64,000 bases of DNA, taken from assembly GCA_022410635.1 (NCBI GenBank), contig JAJVDF010000971.1, forward strand, positions 117,787 to 181,786, read 5' to 3'. The notes beneath the pieces were generated by a model. That model ran no database searches and had not been told where the DNA came from. It worked only from the letters and a program-made list of their open reading frames with translations. The DNA comes from Tretioscincus oriximinensis (taxonomy: Eukaryota > Chordata > Lepidosauria > Squamata > Gymnophthalmidae). Position numbers and translations under genes: made by a program. Each line of letters opens with the position of its first letter. Within the stretch, counting starts at the first letter, position 1. Shown here piece after piece: positions 22,024-34,073 of the stretch.

Positions 22024-22114
22024 TCAGCGGATAGTTTTGACGGGGCTTTTGAAATTGCTGGCGGCCTGGAGCTGCAGCTGGTAAGCCATAGGGTGGATCT
22101 TGAATCCGTAGAGT
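22024..22114 (-). CDS. CSNK2B: CSNK2B coding exon 6 and stop
   Basis: 91 nt, [17 protein letters not shown] to the C-terminal SPVKTIR and TGA. Acceptor CTGTTTCAG. Confidence 0.96.
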
Positions 22115-25100
22115 CTGAAACAGAGAAAANGGAGATTAATATTGCAAAGGATGGAAATTCCTCAGTAGCCCCAAATAACCTGAATAACAGAAATGCTGAC
22201 ACGTGTTTAGTATGGAATTTCCTGATAATACGGTTTATTGGTGGATCAGACGCTTATCTGGAAGTCTCCCAGTTAGAATCTGCACTAAAGTCAGCTTGGA
22301 GATCTTAAACTATGGAGCTCTCTCAGCCCCACCTACTTCACAAGGCATCAGCTGTGAAGAGAAGAACAGAAGGTTATGTAAGCTGCTTTGATTCTCTTTG
22401 GGTTGAGAAAAGCAGGGTATAAAAACCAACTTTTCTTGCTCCTGTTGTTGTTAATAATATTCTCACAACGGTGTATATTTAAGGATTTGATGATGTCACC
22501 CTTGAAGGGAGGAGGGAGGGATGGAGAGGAAAATTAAAAAAATTATCAGGAGGCTGTATAATGTGTGTGTTGTAAAAATGGAAAAGAATAAATAAAGTTT
22601 GATTGGTTTCCAAAAATAAACTGAATTATAAACATTATTTAATTTATTTAAAATGATGATTTATATCCCATCCTTCTCCATTGGTCACAGGGCAGATAAC
22701 AGAAGACCAATAATATTTTTTTCTTTTAAAATTACCTGTTTAAAAAGATCCATCACCCCCTCCCTCCCCGGAAGGACAGAAGAATGCAGAGGGAGCAAAG
22801 AGACAAAAGCTAGAGAGAAGTGGCATGTTTTGACCAGACACCCAAATTTATAGAGTGTAGTTGCTTGGTGAGCCCCTAGAGGGAGACTGTCCTAGAGTGT
22901 TGGGGGCCACCACAGAGAAGGCTCTCCTAGGTGTCCTACCCCTTGCATCTCAGAAGGGGCAGGAATTACCAGAAGGCCTTCTGCTTGAGATCTTAGTGCA
23001 TGGCCAGGTTTAAATTTCATAGCAAAGGAAAATAAAAAACTAAACCCTAAATAAATGACCTCCCTAGTTTTCAGGGCCGCTTTCACTNAGCATCTTACCT
23101 GGGCACGAACTGGTTGGCTGGCCGCTTCGGCCGGTACTCGGGGTGCACCATGAACAACATGTGGGGAAAGCCAGTCCCAAAGTAGGCCCCGTCTGTATGG
23201 TGGTGGCGAGAAGATTTGGGGGTGTAGACATCCATGCATTTCGGACAATAAAGTTTAACCATGGCTTCTCCGGGAATATCAGATAAGCCTACAATGGTAG
23301 AAAGAAGCAGCAGCTTTCANAAAGACAATTCCTTGGAAGAGACCCAACGAGGCAACATCTTCCCTCAGTTACAGAAGCTTCAGAGCAGAACTGTGGAACA
23401 TTGTTCCCTAACAACTGAAAACTGTGGCACATGAAATGAAAACTGATTCTTCCATCATACATCTCCACGGAGAAGGTGTAAGAAACCAGAACAGAGTTTG
23501 AAAAACTGATGCCAATTGCTTGCAGCTTCACCATTCCCTGCAAATCTTGAGGTGAACAACTTATACCAAAATATCCCTAACTTACCAGTGATTTCCCAAC
23601 ATCTGCAAGAGGGTTGGGAAGAGCCCGGCCTGCGGGCCAGGAACGGCCCACAGAACCCTTTGATTCGGCCCGTGGATCTTTCTTCCCCTTTTCCCTTGCC
23701 TTTGCAAAAACCTGGGGATCCGAAAGGCTCCGACGGGCTACAGGGCGGCGGGGATGGGGGTGTTTGATCCCTGGTGATGTTATAAATATCAAAATGGCCC
23801 TTCAAAGAAAAAAGGTTCCCCACCCCTGATCTATAAGAAAAGTGACAAGATTTTGAGATAGGATTATCAGGGGGCTTAGAAGGGGGGTGTCTATCCAAAG
23901 GTCTCAGGGCGGCCAACTATAGGGTGGCACACATAGCTTTTGTTGCTTTCTCCACAACAAACACCCTGTGAAGTAGGTGGGGCTGAGAGAATTCTAAAGA
24001 ACTGTGACTGGCCCAGCTGGCTTTAACGGAGGAGTGAGGAATCGAGCCTGAAGACTCCCTGATGCAAATCTAACACTCTAACCACTGCACCAAACTGGCT
24101 CCTAATCCAAACTGACCCTGCGTTAGTCTCCAAGTTCTACAAGCTCCCTTTCTGGTCTTTGTTGCCTCTTTATCTTCTCCTTACCATTAGAGAGAGCTGA
24201 GATTGTGAAGCATGAAGTCCTCTTTAGCAGGTTCCTATGGTACAACTATTGTACAAATCTGTTTGTGCACATTANGTACAACTATTGTACAAATCTGTTT
24301 GTGCACATTAGTGGCTCAATGTATACAAAGCATTGTGGGATGCATGGAAAGCCTTTCCTAATGCACACGTACTCACCAATAGGCAACATGGGCTGGTTCT
24401 CACAGTAGACGCGAGGACAGTAGCCAAAGTCTCCCTGCTGATATTTCTCAAGCTAGCAGAAAGAAAGAAATAATTGGATTATTATTTATCGATTCCGGGC
24501 CAAATCTCCAGGGTCTAGACTGGGTCTCTTGGTACCTTACAAAAGTTGCTCTAACCAGGGTTTGATCTGACAGCCATATTGGTCCCACAGTAACATCCTC
24601 CAATTTCTATATATTACCGTGTTTTGCAAAGATATAGTCCAAGAACGTAAGTGTACGATGACCATCAGATAGAAAGGTAGGGGAATTTTGCTTCCCTATC
24701 ATATCGTGCACATCTGATAGATTCCATTTCTGTAGGGTTTGTTTAGGTGTCCTTGCCATGTTTTCTCTTAAATCTACATTACAGTCACCTGCTACAATCC
24801 AATCACCTCTCACATATCNCTGTAATTTGTTAAGAATGTTATGAATAAAATTCTTTTGGCCTACATTTGCAGCATACAGTTGAGTATAGTCAAGTACTGA
24901 TCTCCCAGTTTAATATTAAGAAGGACGTATCCTCCTTCCTTCCCCTCCTAGTACTGATCCAGTACTGAACCCTGAGGTATTCCATTTCCCATATCTTTCC
25001 AGCTAGAGAACTGTCCATGTACTACTTCCCTCTGTTTTCCGGCTTTGCTCTCTGAAAGATGCCAAAGTTCCNAGCCCTGTGATTGGTCTCTGGAAGCTGC

Positions 25101-28100
25101 CAAAGTTCTAATCTCTGTCATTGGTCGTTATACCTTGAAATGTTGGACTCTCCCATANGCCTTTTATTACATATGATATTCAACAAGGGCTTGTTGTTTG
25201 TATGGGCCTGGCATAGTCTGTACTAGTGNAGAAGGGTCTTAAGTCTACTTCATGTTATGGTAAGGACTCGTGTAAAGCCTGCAAAACATGTGGGTGTGAG
25301 CTCTGCCTTTGCTTGCTGCCTGCCTACAAGGTGGCCAGCGAAGGTGGGGACAAGGCTTACTGGACCTGCTACTTGCAAATTGGTGTCAACTACAGCAGCT
25401 CTTGTCTTGGTCCTATCATGGAATGCGCAGTATGCAGACAATAGGTTCCTATTCTGGGATTTAATCCAGAGAAAAAAGCCAGTGCAGAAAAAGCCTAAAT
25501 TCATTACAGTCATAGATTCAGCATTTGCTCATTCATTAAAGAAGCCATTAAATAAAAAATCACGGGATCCAACGTAGTCTCTGGAGAGTAAAAATTTAGA
25601 AAGGTTCGTAGACTATGGTGGGTGTGGTGACCTCATAACCCCAAGGAACAGGTCGGGNGGGAAGGACGTCTGCCACAGTCCTCACCATTTGGGCAATGCC
25701 ACGATTCGTGAGGATGTAGCGTGCGTGGATGAGCCCGTACAACATCTCGGCTGCTTGTTCAATCAAGTCACTCTGGTTGGGATTGTCTTCGAGCTCTTCA
25801 TCTGCAAGAGGAGGTGAAAAAGTTAGGAGGTCACAAAGCACTTGCCTTTGGCCTTCCCTCACCTGTGCACCCCTTGGCAATCTATTCCCATAAATTCCTT
25901 CACATTAGCAAAATGTCTGAACCGGTTTGGTGTCAATGGTTAGTGTTGGACTCTTATCCGATACCCTCCCAACTCCATTCCACATTCCTCCGTGAAGCCA
26001 GCTGNGCAACCTTGAGCCGGTCACAGTTCTTCAGTACACTTTCAGCCCCACTTACTTNACAGGGTGTCTGTTGTGAAGAAAGCAACAAAACCTATGTGCC
26101 TTTGTTTGAAAGATTTTATATACCCTTTGGTAAAAGAAGCNTTATAAATAAATGTTGCTATTATTAATTCATAAAAAATTGTGACATTATCTGACTTTTT
26201 TATCTGCAATTATTCATTAAAAATGTATTTTCTTATTTATGCAATGGCACATACAGTTATTGATTTTATAACTGTTGTGAGCAGCACTGGAAAAAGATAA
26301 AAGTACTATGAAATTTCTAGAATTTGGACACTGAATATGATCCAGACCTTTAAAGCATTTTGCTGTTTTTGTTTTACATTTCTGTACTACCCTATACCTG
26401 AAGGTCTCAGGGTTGTTAACAATAAAAACCTACTGAATTGGGCCAGAGCCCATCTAGTCCAGCATTCTGTCCCACACCNTGGCCCACCAATTGCACCCAG
26501 ATGGTCTCAAGAGTGGAAGGGAAATCCTTGATTCCCTATAAATGTATTATTATTTATTTATTTGTACTTGTATCCTGCCCTATACCCGAAGGTCTCAGGG
26601 CGGCCAACCATAGGGCGGCGCACATAGCTTTTGTTGCTTTCTCCACAACAGACACCCTGTGGAGTAGGTGGGGCTGAGAGAGTTCAAAGAACTGTGACTG
26701 GCCCAAGGTCACCCAGCTAGTTTTCGTGGAGGAGTGGAGAATCGAACCGTGAGACTACCAGGTACGAGTCCAACACTCAAAAAGATCCATCCTAGTAGCT
26801 ATTTATACTGTTGGTGTTCATGAAGTTGGCTAATCCTGTGTTAAAGCTATTCAGACTGCTAGCTACTACCATCTCTTCTGGAAGAAAATTCTGAAGACCG
26901 ATGTCCCCCTAGGTGAAAAAATACTTTCCTTTGTCTATCCTCACCCTTCTGCCCATCACTTTCAAGAAGTGCCCCATGGTCCTAGTGTTTGTGATAGTGA
27001 AAATATTTTTTCTCTATTCACCTTATCCCTCCTATGCATGATTTTATACATGTCAATTAGATCACCTCTTAAACACCGTCTTTCGAGGCTGAAGAGACCC
27101 AGNTTTCATAATGGCTGCATGAAGACAACACTTACTTATTGCACTAGGACATTCTGGAATAAAGTTCTCTGAAATGATTTATGCTGAGCTGTCCAGAAGG
27201 TCATCGGCCTATGGAATTTACTTCCAGAAGAGGTGGTAGTAGCTAGCATTCTTTATAGCTTTAAGATAGGATTAGANAAGTTCANTGACGCCAACAGTAT
27301 AAACAGCTACTAGGATGGATCTCTTGATACTGCCTCCGAGATGGAGCAACAGACAGGATTCCTNGAGTACCATTTGCAGNGNGTNAAGAACAGTTGAAGA
27401 TTTTGCCTTTTTCTGTTTCAGACTGTTCAGGTGCACTGTGTGCACCTAGATGNGCTCCGGNACAATTCAGCAGNGCTCCTCTTATGCTGCTATGTTCATG
27501 TNTTCATGCTTTATTCCAGAATATCCAAAACACCTAGGTGCAGTTCAAGATTAATATCCAACTTTGCTTCAAAATTCAACTTGAATCAGAACCACACCAC
27601 CACTNACCTGGCTCCAAATCAAGAATCATATCCAACGCCTGACGATAGTGGGGAACTTGCTCATTAAGACCAGTTAGGTTGAATTTGTCTTGGATATAAT
27701 CTTCATCCACCTAGAAAAGAAATGCAAGAGAATGGAACCAACCACGACCGAGAGAGTAAACCATTCTGCACTTATCAGACTCCCTCAGCCCACCTGCTAC
27801 ATCATATCAACTGCAGCCAAGTAAGACGAATCAAGTATTCAACATCCAAACATTTTCAATAGGTTCATACCAATCTGAAATGCTCAATGGCAGTTTACAA
27901 AGATATCCTATCATTTGCCATTTGTCTGAAGGAGGATTGATAACCTTCTGGGAGCTATACATAAATGGGTTGCCGCTGTCTACTTCCAAACGATGGGAAT
28001 TGAACAGGAATAGGAGGACATCAGAACCTAAGAGGAGCCCTGCTGAATGGGGCCAGAGCCCATCTAGTCCAGCATTCTGACTCACAGTATGGCCCATCAA

Positions 28101-29453
28101 AGCAAAACTTTCATTTGCTCTGGAGCAAATGATATTTCAGGAATCCTGTCTGTTGTTCCATCCTAGATCCATCCTAGTAGGTATTTATACCCTTGGCTTC
28201 CATAAACTTATCTAATCCTGTCTTAAAGCTATTCAGNCTGTTAGCTACCACCGCCACCACTTCTGGAAGTAAATTGCACAGGTTGATAACCCTCTGGATG
28301 AATAAATACTTTCCTTTGCCTGTTCTCACTTCTGCCCATTAGAAGACATAAAAACCAGGANATAATAATGTCCTTGGCAACCTTTNGCTTTNTGGGAAAT
28401 TTGTTTTAGCNNTGANTTCCTCTTCNCAATCACACTTCTCTCTAAATAAACAAAAAAAATGTGAATTCCAAATTTTTGCNGGTGAATGCAAGGCACAGAA
28501 TAATTAAAATGGATTCTTTCAGAAAAAGTACCATGGCACTCATTTTAGTAACCAGTGACATATTAAGAATACAAAGGGAGCCCTGCTGAATCAGGCCACA
28601 GCCCACCTAGATACCCCGCTTTTCTTACTCGAAGGGACTCAAAGCAGCTTACAAGCTTATTTTTTGCCTGAAGGCTTGCATTGTATCTTCCCCGTCATGC
28701 TGTGATGGTCCCCATTTATCTAATCGCAATTTCTTGCTTTCAAATAGCTGGGTTGGCTAGAGCTGAGGCCCGAAGAGGGCACTCATCCCTCTCCACAGCT
28801 GACACAGAGCTTCAAACTTGGTATCTCTACTGAAACACCAGGGCTCTAAACCTTGCGGACCACTGTGCCTGTGTCTGGCATTCTGTCTCACACAGTGGCC
28901 CACCAATCGCTTCCGAGATTCTCAAACAGAGAACAAAGGGAAAACCTTCATTCATAAGGACCTAAACGCCAGCTGCATTTTTGCACACTACAAAATATAC
29001 TGTGTGTTTGGATTAAAAAAAAAATACTTTATGAGCTGTGGTTAGGCCGGAGGCAAAGAGAAAGATTCTCAACATTTTCAACAGCTTCTGTCTTTACTCT
29101 TGAACACACGTTCCCTGAACCTTCTTCTTCCATTGCCAAAATAATCTACATTTTTATTGGGCTGAGGTACAAAATTATTCTGAAGATTGTTCTGCATAAT
29201 CAATGTTGCTATCAAAGAGAATGATGTCAGTGGTTCAGAATGAAATGAACAGGTACAGAAGACCTTCAGGGGCATTGTGGAAACCAAGAGAAATCCTCAA
29301 AAACATTCCTGTGTTCCTTGGATCCCAGTCCTGTTCTGTACCAACTAACTACACCCTGAAAAGGAGCTTTTCTGATCTCACCTCACAGAAGAATTCATTG
29401 CCCCGCAAGCCACAGAACCAAGAAATCCAGGATACTTCCTCCGAACTGCTCAT
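22024..29453 (-). CDS. CSNK2B: Casein kinase 2 regulatory subunit beta, six coding exons
   Basis: Six minus-strand exons (29453-29382, 27710-27608, 25801-25686, 24452-24377, 23288-23099, 22114-22024) join to 648 nt, 215 aa plus stop, the length of vertebrate CK2-beta, and the protein looks essentially identical to the mammalian one as I remember it. Visible hallmarks: N-terminal [16 protein letters not shown] (autophosphorylation site), the acidic [14 protein letters not shown] stretch, and the zinc-binding cysteines C109, C114, C137 and C140 that form the dimer interface. CK2-beta dimerises and recruits two catalytic alpha subunits into the constitutive Ser/Thr kinase CK2. All junctions are AG/GT; one donor contains an ambiguous base. 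GPANK1 lies head to head upstream, as in mammals. Confidence 0.97.
22240..22440 (+). mobile_element. tRNA-derived SINE (second family) in CSNK2B intron 5
   Basis: GAGCTCTCTCAGCCCCACC and tail GAGAAAAGCAGGGTATAAAA. Confidence 0.65.
23099..23288 (-). CDS. CSNK2B: CSNK2B coding exon 5 (second zinc-binding pair)
   Basis: 190 nt from [17 protein letters not shown] (C137, C140) through PANQFVP plus two bases. Includes the [15 protein letters not shown] motif of the CK2-beta core. Donor GTAAGA. Confidence 0.97.
23885..24105 (-). mobile_element. tRNA-derived SINE in CSNK2B intron 4
   Basis: AAGGTCTCAGGGCGGCCAAC ... CACTGCACCAAACTGGCTCC in reverse. Confidence 0.8.
24377..24452 (-). CDS. CSNK2B: CSNK2B coding exon 4 (first zinc-binding pair)
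   Basis: 76 nt, [19 protein letters not shown] through MLPI plus one base. It contains C109 and C114. Acceptor TTTCTGCTAG, donor GTGAGT. Confidence 0.96.
24570..24895 (-). mobile_element. L1 LINE endonuclease fragment
   Basis: Minus-strand translation contains [16 protein letters not shown] and [12 protein letters not shown], the exo-endonuclease-phosphatase fold motifs of L1 ORF2. In CSNK2B intron 3. Confidence 0.7.
25686..25801 (-). CDS. CSNK2B: CSNK2B coding exon 3
   Basis: 116 nt encoding [10 protein letters not shown] (acidic segment) through NRGIAQM. Acceptor CTCTTGCAG, donor ATG/GTGAGG. Confidence 0.96.
25935..26160 (+). mobile_element. tRNA-derived SINE (second family) in CSNK2B intron 2
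   Basis: GTTGGACTCTTATCCGATAC, CTTTCAGCCCCACTTACTT, tail TTATAAATAAATG. Confidence 0.7.
26430..27110 (-). mobile_element. CR1 fragment split by a tRNA SINE
   Basis: CR1 parts at 26430-26520 and 26785-27110 flank a minus-strand SINE (26545-26785). A plus-strand CR1 fragment follows at 27180-27510, heavily interrupted by N. Confidence 0.65.
27608..27710 (-). CDS. CSNK2B: CSNK2B coding exon 2
   Basis: 103 nt, [10 protein letters not shown] through LDLEP, ending one base into the next codon. The donor reads GTNAGTG, with the N an assembly ambiguity rather than a broken site. Confidence 0.95.
28020..28345 (-). mobile_element. CR1 LINE 3' fragment
   Basis: AGAGGAGCCCTGCTGAATGG ... CTTTCCTTTGCCTGTTCTCA, in CSNK2B intron 1. 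Confidence 0.75.
28608..28872 (-). mobile_element. Sauria-type tRNA-derived SINE
   Basis: TACCCCGCTTTTCTTACTCG ... ACCAGGGCTCTAAACC, minus strand, inserted in a CR1 fragment (28575-28610 and 28872-28925). Confidence 0.75.
29382..29453 (-). CDS. CSNK2B: CSNK2B coding exon 1
   Basis: 24 codons, from ATG to FFCE, donor GAG/GTGAGA. The acceptor TTCTTCTTCCAG lies 11 nt before the ATG, so transcription starts in an upstream non-coding exon. Confidence 0.96.
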
Positions 29454-29687
29454 CTTCCCGCTCTCTGGAAGAAGAAAGGGGTATTTTATATATATACATG
29501 TATATATATATATACATGAAGAAATTCATATCCTGCTCTTCAGTATAGGTCCCAGGNAAGGAACAAATGATTAAAAATAATAAAAATACACATTAGTAAA
29601 AAGTTTTTTAAACTCCAATGGACCCACCTTCCCTAGAACAACAGAACACATTAATTCAGGGTCTGCATAGCCATTTGCTTCTGAGTA

Positions 29688-29947
29688 CAGTGGTACCTCN
29701 GTTCTCGAACGCCTTGAATGTCGACCAAATCGGTNTTNGACCAGGCGATTCCAGAAACTTTTGTCCTGGAATCCGAACACATATTTGGAACTCGAACTTC
29801 CTTCGGCGTTCTTTCGGCCAGNCGCGCCTTGCTTGCGTCATCAGTGTGCGTTTTTTCGGCCAGGCGCGCCTTGCTTCNGTTCTCGAACAATTTGGTTCTC
29901 GACCGTCCTGCCGGAACGAATTCTGTTCGAGAACCGAGGTACCACTG
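29688..29947. mobile_element. Mariner/Tc1-like non-autonomous element
   Basis: Ends CAGTGGTACCTCNGTTCTCG and inverse (CGAGAACCGAGGTACCACTG), flanked by TA. The interior holds a direct repeat of TTTCGGCCAGGCGCGCCTTGC (29812 and 29856). Confidence 0.85.
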
Positions 29948-30637
29948 TATATGTTTCACGGGTGAGNCATCANCCCTTTCTGGGCTAGGTGCAGTGCAGT
30001 CTGGGAGCTGTAGTCAGGTAGGGCCCTGAATAGGCTAGGTGGAACAGGCTGCCTGCTGCTCAGACTATACTTCCCAACTCCATTTCACTCTCCACACATT
30101 TTTTAATTCTACTCTTACTACTGCTGCCAGTTTCTTCAACTTTCCTACCATGCTCCAGGTTGTATGGGACAATCTATGTCTAAGGTTTAATCCAGCTTCA
30201 ATCCATTTTTACTGTGTTTACACCTAAATTTTAGTCCAGTTTCAGATCACTTTCAGAGTAAGAGATCACAACAGGAAAGTGATCCATTGTTTCTACCCCA
30301 GAAAATTTATCAGGTATGGCTAAGAGATTTCCAAATAACTGTGATCAGACCAGGGTCCCCCAACTGGCTTTTGTGGAGGAATNCAGAATCAAAATGGGAG
30401 CTACACCAGGCTGGTTCTCTGGAACTGGATTAAAACAGGTATGAATCAGGGCATGGGAGAACCCTTTAGCAAAGTGGTAAATTGTTTTCTCTTACCACAT
30501 TAGAACCACAGAAAAATCATCTTTGCATTAAATAAAGCTGAAGGAAACTAACCATCACTTTGATAGTGAATCCTCCCACACCAAAAGTGGCCTGAAATCG
30601 GATTAAGACATAAGTATAGNTGGGATTCCAGATGTAA

Positions 30638-31265
30638 ACAATAACAAACTTCCAGCTTCCTGTTTCTCTACATCCTGGCGGAGTGGTGGTTAAGAGTGTT
30701 GGACTCTTATCTGGTAGTCTCCTGGTTTGATTTCACACTCCTCCATGGAGCCAGCTGGGTGATCTTGGGCCAATCACAGTTCTTTAGAACTCTCTCAGCC
30801 CTGCCTACTTCNCAGGGCAATCTGTTGTGGAAAAAGCACCAAAANCTTTCTGTGCTGGCCTTTGGCTGGCCACCCTGGGACTTTCGGGTATATGGCAGGG
30901 TATAAATAAATAAATAAATCTTGCTTTATGGTTTTGAGGTGCATTTCTGCCTGCTTTTCTATGCTGTTTTTTCACGATGACAAGGAGGGCTTACTATAAA
31001 AGCTTGGATGACCAGCAGCTTCAGGAAGCTGTCAGCAGTCGTAACAGCAACCCAAATGTGAAAAAAGTGAAGCAGGCCTGTTGTGCTGGTGGTGGGGCCT
31101 GCTGGGACGTTTACTCCGAGCACCAGGCAGCCTCTTCTGCCCAGCCTGCAGGGTGGGGTGGCAGCTGCCCCTGGTAGGGAGGAAGCCTCTGTAGCCAATC
31201 TGTGCCCAGTCTTGCCCACAGGAAGCATTTCTGCTGCTTACAGGAAGTTGGCTGGGGGACCTGTC
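30638..31265 (+). repeat. Dispersed repeat family B, full copy with SINE inserted
   Basis: Starts CAGATGTAAACAATAACAAA, is interrupted by a plus tRNA SINE (30676-30918, ending in TAAA repeats), resumes TTTATGGTTTTGAGGTGCAT, and ends AGGAAGTTGGCTGGGGGACC. Confidence 0.6.
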
Positions 31266-31580
31266 TGTAGAAGGGCCCCATGGGAGCTGATGCAAGCGGT
31301 GCATCTCTCAGCATGCTCTCTCGTGGCAGGACAGGGATCTCCCGTCTTCCTAACCAACGCACAAAAAATCCCTTCCAAGGAACAGCTGAGCCTCCATCAC
31401 AGCCCACTTTGTTTCTGGTGTAGAAATGGCAAGATGGCAAAACACTTCCTCCTCATCCTGTGCCTTTTTNAAAAAAAATCCACCTCCCTTCGTCCTCCTT
31501 GCAACGGCATCCCCATTGCCTGGCAACCTTTCCTTGCTTGCTCCCAATGAATCCCCCAGAAATCACCTCCCATTACTCAC

Positions 31581-31990
31581 CCCAAGGGGCTCAATTGCCT
31601 CAAGGAGAGGAAGAAGAACACGGGGTGCTTCCAAATAGGCTTGGACTTCCCAGGCCTCTGCCAACTTAAATCGCGCACGCGCGCGGCTTGGCTGGTTGAA
31701 AGGCATCATGGGATTGTAGTCCTTCCAGCAAGGGCAGCCGCAGAAAAAACTACGGCCAAAGAGTCAAGATAAACTACAAGTCCTACAGGGCAATGAGGCA
31801 GGCAATTAGGGAAGACCATATTGCTGCAGGGCCCGCTAGGAGATGTAGTCCAAAAGGCGCCCGGCACGAGAACGTTTAAAACAGTTCTTTGGCGGAAAAA
31901 ACTACAACGCCCAAAGACGAGGAGAGATGACTAGAGTATAGCAAAAGCCAGTCGCTCTGTGTGACGGTACTTAGTATTTAACAAGCGCTT
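31581..31990 (-). promoter_or_regulatory. CSNK2B: Probable CSNK2B promoter and non-coding first exon
   Basis: A CpG-containing island without repeats (GCGCACGCGCGCGGC near 31672-31686) lies upstream of the first coding exon, which itself has an acceptor 11 nt before its ATG. On the minus strand a clean GTGAGT donor occupies 31575-31580, so a leader exon ending at 31581 is likely. Several copies of a TGTAGT/ACTACA motif (near 31716, 31770, 31845 and 31900) resemble the ZNF143/THAP11 element, typical of housekeeping promoters. The start site is inferred. The opposite strand may serve GPANK1. Confidence 0.5.
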
Positions 31991-32369
31991 TGTGGTAAAT
32001 GTAGTTCGAGTACGAAAGCCGGCCAATGAGCTCAATCGGAACGGCAGGAATAGAGGCGTATTTTTCAGCTGTGTGATCACATCTAANTTTTAATCCCTCG
32101 TCAGCCCTTCCCTATTATTATCCAATCCGAAAGTGGATTTTGTGAGTTAGCTTATGCCAACATGAAGCAGCTTATAGTTTTACTGATTTGTTCTCTGAAA
32201 GTTATTATTAACCTTTATTTATATGGCGCTAACCATGTACTTTAGCGCCGTATAGAACACAAAATAAATAAATACAAAATAGAGCACAGACATACAATGT
32301 AAGATGCAATATTAAAACAAGAATAACCAAAAAAAACCTACCAAGTGGACTGAATCTGGATTAAAAAGC

Positions 32370-32800
32370 GGGGTACCAGTCATAAGCAATAACAAACTGC
32401 CGGCTTCCTGTTTCTCTACTTCCGAATTTCTGTTTCCTGTTTTATGCTTTTAAGGTGCATTTTTGCCTGCTTTTCTATGCTGTTTTTTTTAATGATGAGT
32501 GTTTATAAAAGCTTGGATGCCCAGCAGCTTCACAAAGCTGGCAGTAGCAGCAGTCCAAACGTGGAATAAGTGAAACAGAGTTGCTGTTATGCTCTCTGCA
32601 GGGCATGTTGGGAAGTATAGTCTGAGCAGTGGTTAGCCTCTTCTGCCCTGCCTGCATGGGGTCCTGCCCTGCGGACTACTACAAGTCCCAGCCTGCACCA
32701 CAGTTAGCCCTGAGAGGGAGAAAGCCTCTTTAGCCAATCTGCACCCAGTCCCACCCACAGGAAACATTTTTTCTGCTTACAGGAAGTTGGCTATTAAAAT
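32370..32800 (+). repeat. Dispersed repeat family B, full copy
   Basis: AGCAATAACAAACTGCCGGC ... ACAGGAAGTTGGCTATT, upstream of CSNK2B on its opposite strand. Confidence 0.6.
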
Positions 32801-33136
32801 TCACAAGTTCCTGTTAACTAGGTCATAATTAGTGGTCAGTAGGAAAAACTAAGGGAATTGATCACTATTCCTTTCATACAAGAACTATTTGAGCAACAGC
32901 AAACTGATTTACACAATGGAGGCATCTCCTTTCTCTTAAATTACCATCTCTGAGGCTGGTGTTGCTTCTTCGGTTCATTCTGTCTGCATTTCCAGTTCTC
33001 AACATGGCCGTCATAGTAGGTTGTCGCTATCAACCAGCCATGCCTATTTATTGGGAAAGTAGACAAAAGTATCAATCAGTAAGGGATAGCGCTTGAGCAT
33101 TTAAGTTGCCCTTGTTGATTTCACCTAAATTCAGAA

Positions 33137-33175
33137 GCTCAGTGTGTGTGTGTGTGTGTGTGTGGGGGGGGGGGC
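33137..33175 (+). repeat. (GT)n microsatellite followed by G run
   Basis: About 13 GT units, then ten G. Confidence 0.9.
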
Positions 33176-33329
33176 AGTTGAATTTGGAAACAGTAATTGC
33201 TCTTAGGTTACCATATCTCCCAGAATGGGTGGAGCACTTCTGATAATTGGAGCACTCTCAAGATAATTGAGGTGTGGTTAAAGGTGTAGGGCTTTATTTT
33301 TTCACTTTCTCTTGAATTATTTTCTCTAT

Positions 33330-33670
33330 CACACATCACTAGGATGAGGGAGCATTCTTTGAAACTGATGGGCAGAAGAACTAGATCTGTGGAATTTACT
33401 TCCAGAACTAGAGATGGTGATAGCTAACAGCTTGGATAGCTTCAAGACAGGATTAGACAAGTTTAGGAAACCAAGACTATAAATAGCTACTACGATTGAT
33501 CTCTTGATACTTCCTCTTAGAAGGAGCAGAAGGCAGGATACCTAAAGTAAGGAACAAGAGAGGGCTTTGCCTTCTGCTTCAGACTGCCTAGGTGCAATTN
33601 ATGGGCCACTGTGTGAGACAAAATGCTGCACTAGATGAGCTGTGACTGATTCAGCAGGTTCTTAGATTCT
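33330..33670 (+). mobile_element. CR1 LINE 3' fragment
   Basis: GGAATTTACTTCCAGAACTAG ... GATTCAGCAGGTTCTTAG. Confidence 0.75.
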
Positions 33671-34073
33671 TATGTTAGCAGTGCCTGTTGTGTGTGCTGC
33701 AATTAAAATAGATGGGGCTGCTGGTCAACCTTGTGCACAACAGCCAGCAAGGGTGAAGGAGCTCCTTGCTTGTTTGTTCCTGCCCGCCACTTTCCCATGG
33801 TCTGGGAAAGAGCGGCAGGATTCCCAAAAGTGGCAACTCTACTCTATGCTAACCTAGGAAGTCAAAACCTCTTCTGTATTTTTGCCAAGACAAGCTAATG
33901 AATTTCTCCATTCTGTCACTAAAACTGAGCTAATTTGTTATACCATAATCTTGAACTAATTGCATTTACCATATGTAAACTTCACTGCACTGTTTACAAT
34001 TATATACTTTGGATAAATACAATGTTGAAATAGTTATATATATTGTATGTGCAGGTATAAATTCTTACAATTC

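Noticed and set aside
29740..30029. Several overlapping frames of 60-115 codons near 29.6-30.0 kb
   Set aside because: They are translations of a palindromic mariner-like element; the mirror sequence opens frames on both strands.
33137..33175. CRISPR or regulatory array
   Set aside because: Plain GT microsatellite; no spacer-repeat structure occurs anywhere in the window.
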